Origin: Acidimicrobiia bacterium
GTDB lineage: Bacteria > Actinomycetota > Acidimicrobiia > Spongiisociales > ZC4RG35
DNA: 14,245 nt
Assembly: GCA_029865445.1 (NCBI GenBank)
Contig: JAOUGY010000065.1
Location: 1 to 14,245 of the forward strand
Reading direction: 5' to 3'
Made by a program: the position numbers and the translations under genes. Of this stretch, positions 12,413 to 14,245 are shown piece by piece (positions within the stretch are counted from its first letter, which is position 1; each line of letters starts with the position of its first letter). The notes below the pieces were generated by a model that was not told the DNA's origin, did not search any database, and saw nothing but the letters and a program-made list of their open reading frames with translations.

Positions 12413-13357
12413 ATGTTGAAGGACCTGCTTCGTATCGCCGATCTGTCGACCGAGGATCTGGTGCGGCTGCTCGATTTGGCCGACAGCATCAAGCGTGAGC
12501 CATACCGTTTCGATCGGGTGCTCGACGACGAGTCGCTCTTCGCCTACTTCTCGAAGCCATCGACCCGCACTCGAGTGTCTCTCGCCGAGGCGGTGGCTCG
12601 TCTCGGGGGCCAGATCCAGTTCTTCGGGCCTCAGGAGCTGCAACTGGGTCGGGGCGAGACCATCGAGGACACGGCCGCCGTGGTGTCCCGCTACGCCAAG
12701 GTGATCGTCATCCGGACCTACTCCGACGACGAGCTCGACCGGTTTGCCGGGGCGGCGACGGTGCCGGTGATCAACGCCCTCACCGACTTGCACCATCCGT
12801 GCCAGGCGCTGGCCGACATGATGACGATCCGTGAGAAGCTCGGCCGGATCGCCGGTGTCCGGATCGTCTACGTGGGGGCGGGCAACAACGTCGCCCACAG
12901 CCTCATGGAGGCCGGGGCGATGTTGGGGGCCGAAGTGGTGATCGCCACCCCGGCCGGACTGGCGCCCGATCCCGGGATCACGCGGGTGAGCCAGCGAATG
13001 GCGGCCACATCCGGAGGCTCGGTGACACTGTCGGACCGTCCTCTCCAGGCCGTTGCCGGCGCCGACGTCATCTACACCGACGTGTGGACGTCCATGGGCG
13101 ATTCCGAGCAGCATCGTGAGTCCCGCCTGACGGCCTTGCACCCATTTCAGGTCAACGCCGAGTTGATGAGCCGTGCCCGCCCACATGCCATCTTCATGCA
13201 TTGTCTGCCCGCCCACCGTGGTGAGGAGGTCACCGACGAGGTGCTGGATGGTCCCCAGTCGGTGGTCTTGGACCAGGCCGAGAACCGCCTCCACACCGAG
13301 CAGGCTCTGCTCGTGGCGCTCCTCGAAGAATCTCTCACTGGCGCCGCACCAAGCTAG
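12413..13357 (+). CDS. argF: Ornithine carbamoyltransferase
   Basis: A 314-aa cytoplasmic enzyme joining carbamoyl phosphate and ornithine to citrulline (reversible in arginine catabolism). ATG 12413 (MLKDLLRIADLSTEDL) is chosen because the family starts with '..LLRIADLS.EEL' and GGAG lies 3 nt upstream; the GTG at 12365 would add 16 atypical residues. The carbamoyl-phosphate site STRTR is at 50-54 and HPCQ at 128-131. The ornithine-binding SMG loop is in 'DVWTSMG' (223-229) and HCLPAHRGEEV at 263-273 holds the catalytic Cys/His. The SMG loop argues for ornithine rather than putrescine or acetylornithine. No other arginine-biosynthesis or deiminase-pathway gene adjoins, so anabolic (argF) versus catabolic (arcB) use cannot be settled. 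An AdiC-like antiporter and a polyamine importer nearby make a catabolic or salvage link plausible. Confidence 0.93.
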   Translation: MLKDLLRIADLSTEDLVRLLDLADSIKREPYRFDRVLDDESLFAYFSKPSTRTRVSLAEAVARLGGQIQFFGPQELQLGRGETIEDTAAVVSRYAKVIVIRTYSDDELDRFAGAATVPVINALTDLHHPCQALADMMTIREKLGRIAGVRIVYVGAGNNVAHSLMEAGAMLGAEVVIATPAGLAPDPGITRVSQRMAATSGGSVTLSDRPLQAVAGADVIYTDVWTSMGDSEQHRESRLTALHPFQVNAELMSRARPHAIFMHCLPAHRGEEVTDEVLDGPQSVVLDQAENRLHTEQALLVALLEESLTGAAPS

Positions 13358-13482
13358 ACGTTGGGATGAGGGGGCAGACTTCCATGCATCCAACCCTGGG
13401 TGGGACAGGTGGAGGGGGAGGGGGTTGGCGTTCGCTGGTGTAGGGTGCCGGCCGTGATTCTCCCGCCCGAAACGGCCGTCAC

Positions 13483-14145
13483 GTGAAACGTCCTCTGCTC
13501 GCCGAGGCGCTCGGCACTGCGCTCCTGCTCTACGCGATCGTCGGGAGCGGGATCGCCGCGGATCGTCTCGCATCCGATGATGCGGTCGCCTTGTTCGCCC
13601 ATGCCGCGTCGGTTGGGCTGGCGTTGACCGTCCTCATCGCCATGTTCGGTACCGTTTCCGGCGCCCACTTCAACCCGGCCGTGACGCTCGGTCTGTGGCG
13701 GGCAGGCATGATCTCGACTCGCCTGATCGTCCCGTACATCGGTGCCCAGGTAGCAGGGGCGATCGCCGGGGTGGTGGTGGCCAATGTGTCGTTCGGAGTC
13801 GACGCCTTTGCGGTCGCCGCCACCGATCGGATGACATCAGGCACATTCATCTCTGAAGTCATGGCAACACTCGTGTTGATGCTGTTGATCTTGATGCTCG
13901 TGCGCGCAGGCCGCGCCGGCTCGGTGGCGCCGGCCGTGGGAGCGTGGGTGGCAGCGGCGATCTTCGCCACGTCGTCCACCGGATTCGCCAATCCGGCCGT
14001 GACGGTCGCCCGTGCTCTCACAGACACCTATACGGGTATCGCCCCCGGGTCCGTCCCCGGCTTCGTGCTGGCGCAACTAGTCGGCGCAGGACTCGCCGTT
14101 GCCATCGGCATGTTCTTGATCCCACGGTCGGAGATGTCGACTTGA
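13483..14145 (+). CDS. MIP-family aquaporin, probably arsenic-associated (AqpS-like)
   Basis: A 220-aa channel with six membrane helices and both half-helix signatures: 'SGAHFNPAVTLG' (NPA 1, about residues 59-70) and 'GFANPAVTVAR' (NPA 2, about 167-177). The start is GTG 13483 (MKRPLLAEALGTALLLYAIVGSGIAA), the only start before the conserved first helix; the ribosome-binding site is poor. The stop TGA overlaps the TTG start of an arsenate reductase. This pairing is the known aqpS-arsC layout, in which the reductase makes As(III) and the channel lets it flow out (family knowledge from rhizobia and actinobacteria). A plain water or glycerol channel is the alternative. No ArsR gene is directly upstream, which is unusual for an ars unit. 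Confidence 0.88.
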   Translation: MKRPLLAEALGTALLLYAIVGSGIAADRLASDDAVALFAHAASVGLALTVLIAMFGTVSGAHFNPAVTLGLWRAGMISTRLIVPYIGAQVAGAIAGVVVANVSFGVDAFAVAATDRMTSGTFISEVMATLVLMLLILMLVRAGRAGSVAPAVGAWVAAAIFATSSTGFANPAVTVARALTDTYTGIAPGSVPGFVLAQLVGAGLAVAIGMFLIPRSEMST

Positions 14146-14245
14146 AGCCGGGCGTCCTGTTCCTGTGTGTCCACAATGCCGGCCGCTCCCAAATGGCAGC
14201 CGGGTGGATGAGACATCTCGCGGGTGATCAGGTCGAGGTCTTCTC
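14142..14245 (+). CDS. arsC: Arsenate reductase, low-molecular-weight phosphatase type (partial, N-terminus only)
   Basis: The first 34 residues are visible before the window ends. The start TTG 14142 overlaps the aquaporin stop (TTGA); no other start lies before the motif in this frame. The protein begins LKPGVLFLCVHNAGRSQMAAGWMRHLAGD. C-V-H-N-A-G-R is the CX5R P-loop of LMW-PTP-fold enzymes, and 'CVHNAGRSQMA' is the form typical of arsenate reductases rather than tyrosine phosphatases. The enzyme reduces arsenate to arsenite with thioredoxin or mycothiol/mycoredoxin; the resolving cysteines that would tell which lie outside the window. Coupling to the aquaporin gives the reduce-and-export logic. 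Confidence 0.85.
   Translation, partial: MKPGVLFLCVHNAGRSQMAAGWMRHLAGDQVEVF

Noticed and set aside
12413..13357. Putrescine carbamoyltransferase as an alternative identity
   Set aside because: The polyamine importer nearby made this tempting, but the 'DVWTSMG' loop is the ornithine-binding SMG motif and the C-terminus lacks the extra helix of putrescine enzymes.

Overview
GC-rich DNA with dense, overlapping genes, GTG/TTG starts and Arg/Ala/Val-rich proteins. It looks like a chromosomal segment of an actinobacterium. The short secreted protein at 1053-1742, with an SLH-like 'FTDVPDSNVFHDDI...REQMAAFMRRLA' domain, is a type common in Acidimicrobiia-like lineages, so that class is my best guess (inference). 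I see no tRNA, rRNA, IS element, CRISPR array or phage gene, and no stretch of more than 300 bases without a gene.

Layout. (1) 1-896, minus strand: a three-gene operon read right to left. It holds a 65-aa basic protein (699-896), a small membrane methyltransferase whose N-terminal part lies in another frame (567-702, then 225-566), and a MerR-family regulator cut by the window edge (1-228). Genes are joined by ATGA overlaps. A promoter with a 19-bp spacer and a MerR-type dyad (919-949) precedes them. (2) 1053-1742, plus: secreted SLH-like protein, ended by a 14-bp hairpin (1750-1782). (3) 4996 down to 1783, minus: UGT-type glycosyltransferase, cupin (TGATG overlap), CPBP membrane protease and PIG-L/MshB-like deacetylase, tightly spaced. 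(4) 5166-8922, plus: a complete polyamine-type ABC importer in the order potD-potB-potC-potA, with overlapping junctions. (5) 8923-9131: convergent intergenic region with two 50-bp palindromic repeats. (6) 11910 down to 9132, minus: an AdiC-like amino-acid/polyamine antiporter, a perfect 15-bp inverted repeat, then a cyclic-2,3-diphosphoglycerate-synthetase-family P-loop protein. (7) 12045-13357, plus: a small one-helix membrane protein and ornithine carbamoyltransferase. (8) 13483-14245, plus: an aquaporin of the arsenic-associated kind and the start of a low-molecular-weight-phosphatase-type arsenate reductase, cut by the window edge.

How the genes may work together. The polyamine importer, the antiporter with the AdiC substrate-site residues and ornithine carbamoyltransferase all handle arginine, ornithine, agmatine or polyamines. 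The cDPGS-family protein sits among them. This suggests a basic-amino-acid/polyamine nitrogen module; no arginine deiminase, carbamate kinase or arg biosynthesis gene is in view. The aquaporin and arsenate reductase fit As(V) reduction followed by As(III) leaving through a channel.

The 169-nt gap between the divergent glycosyltransferase and potD (4997-5165) must hold both promoters. I see only weak -10-like hexamers there (TAACGT at 5134 on plus; TACCGT, complement of 5020-5025, on minus). The 13358-13482 gap before the aquaporin holds a -10-like TAGGGT at 13441 and nothing else I can name.
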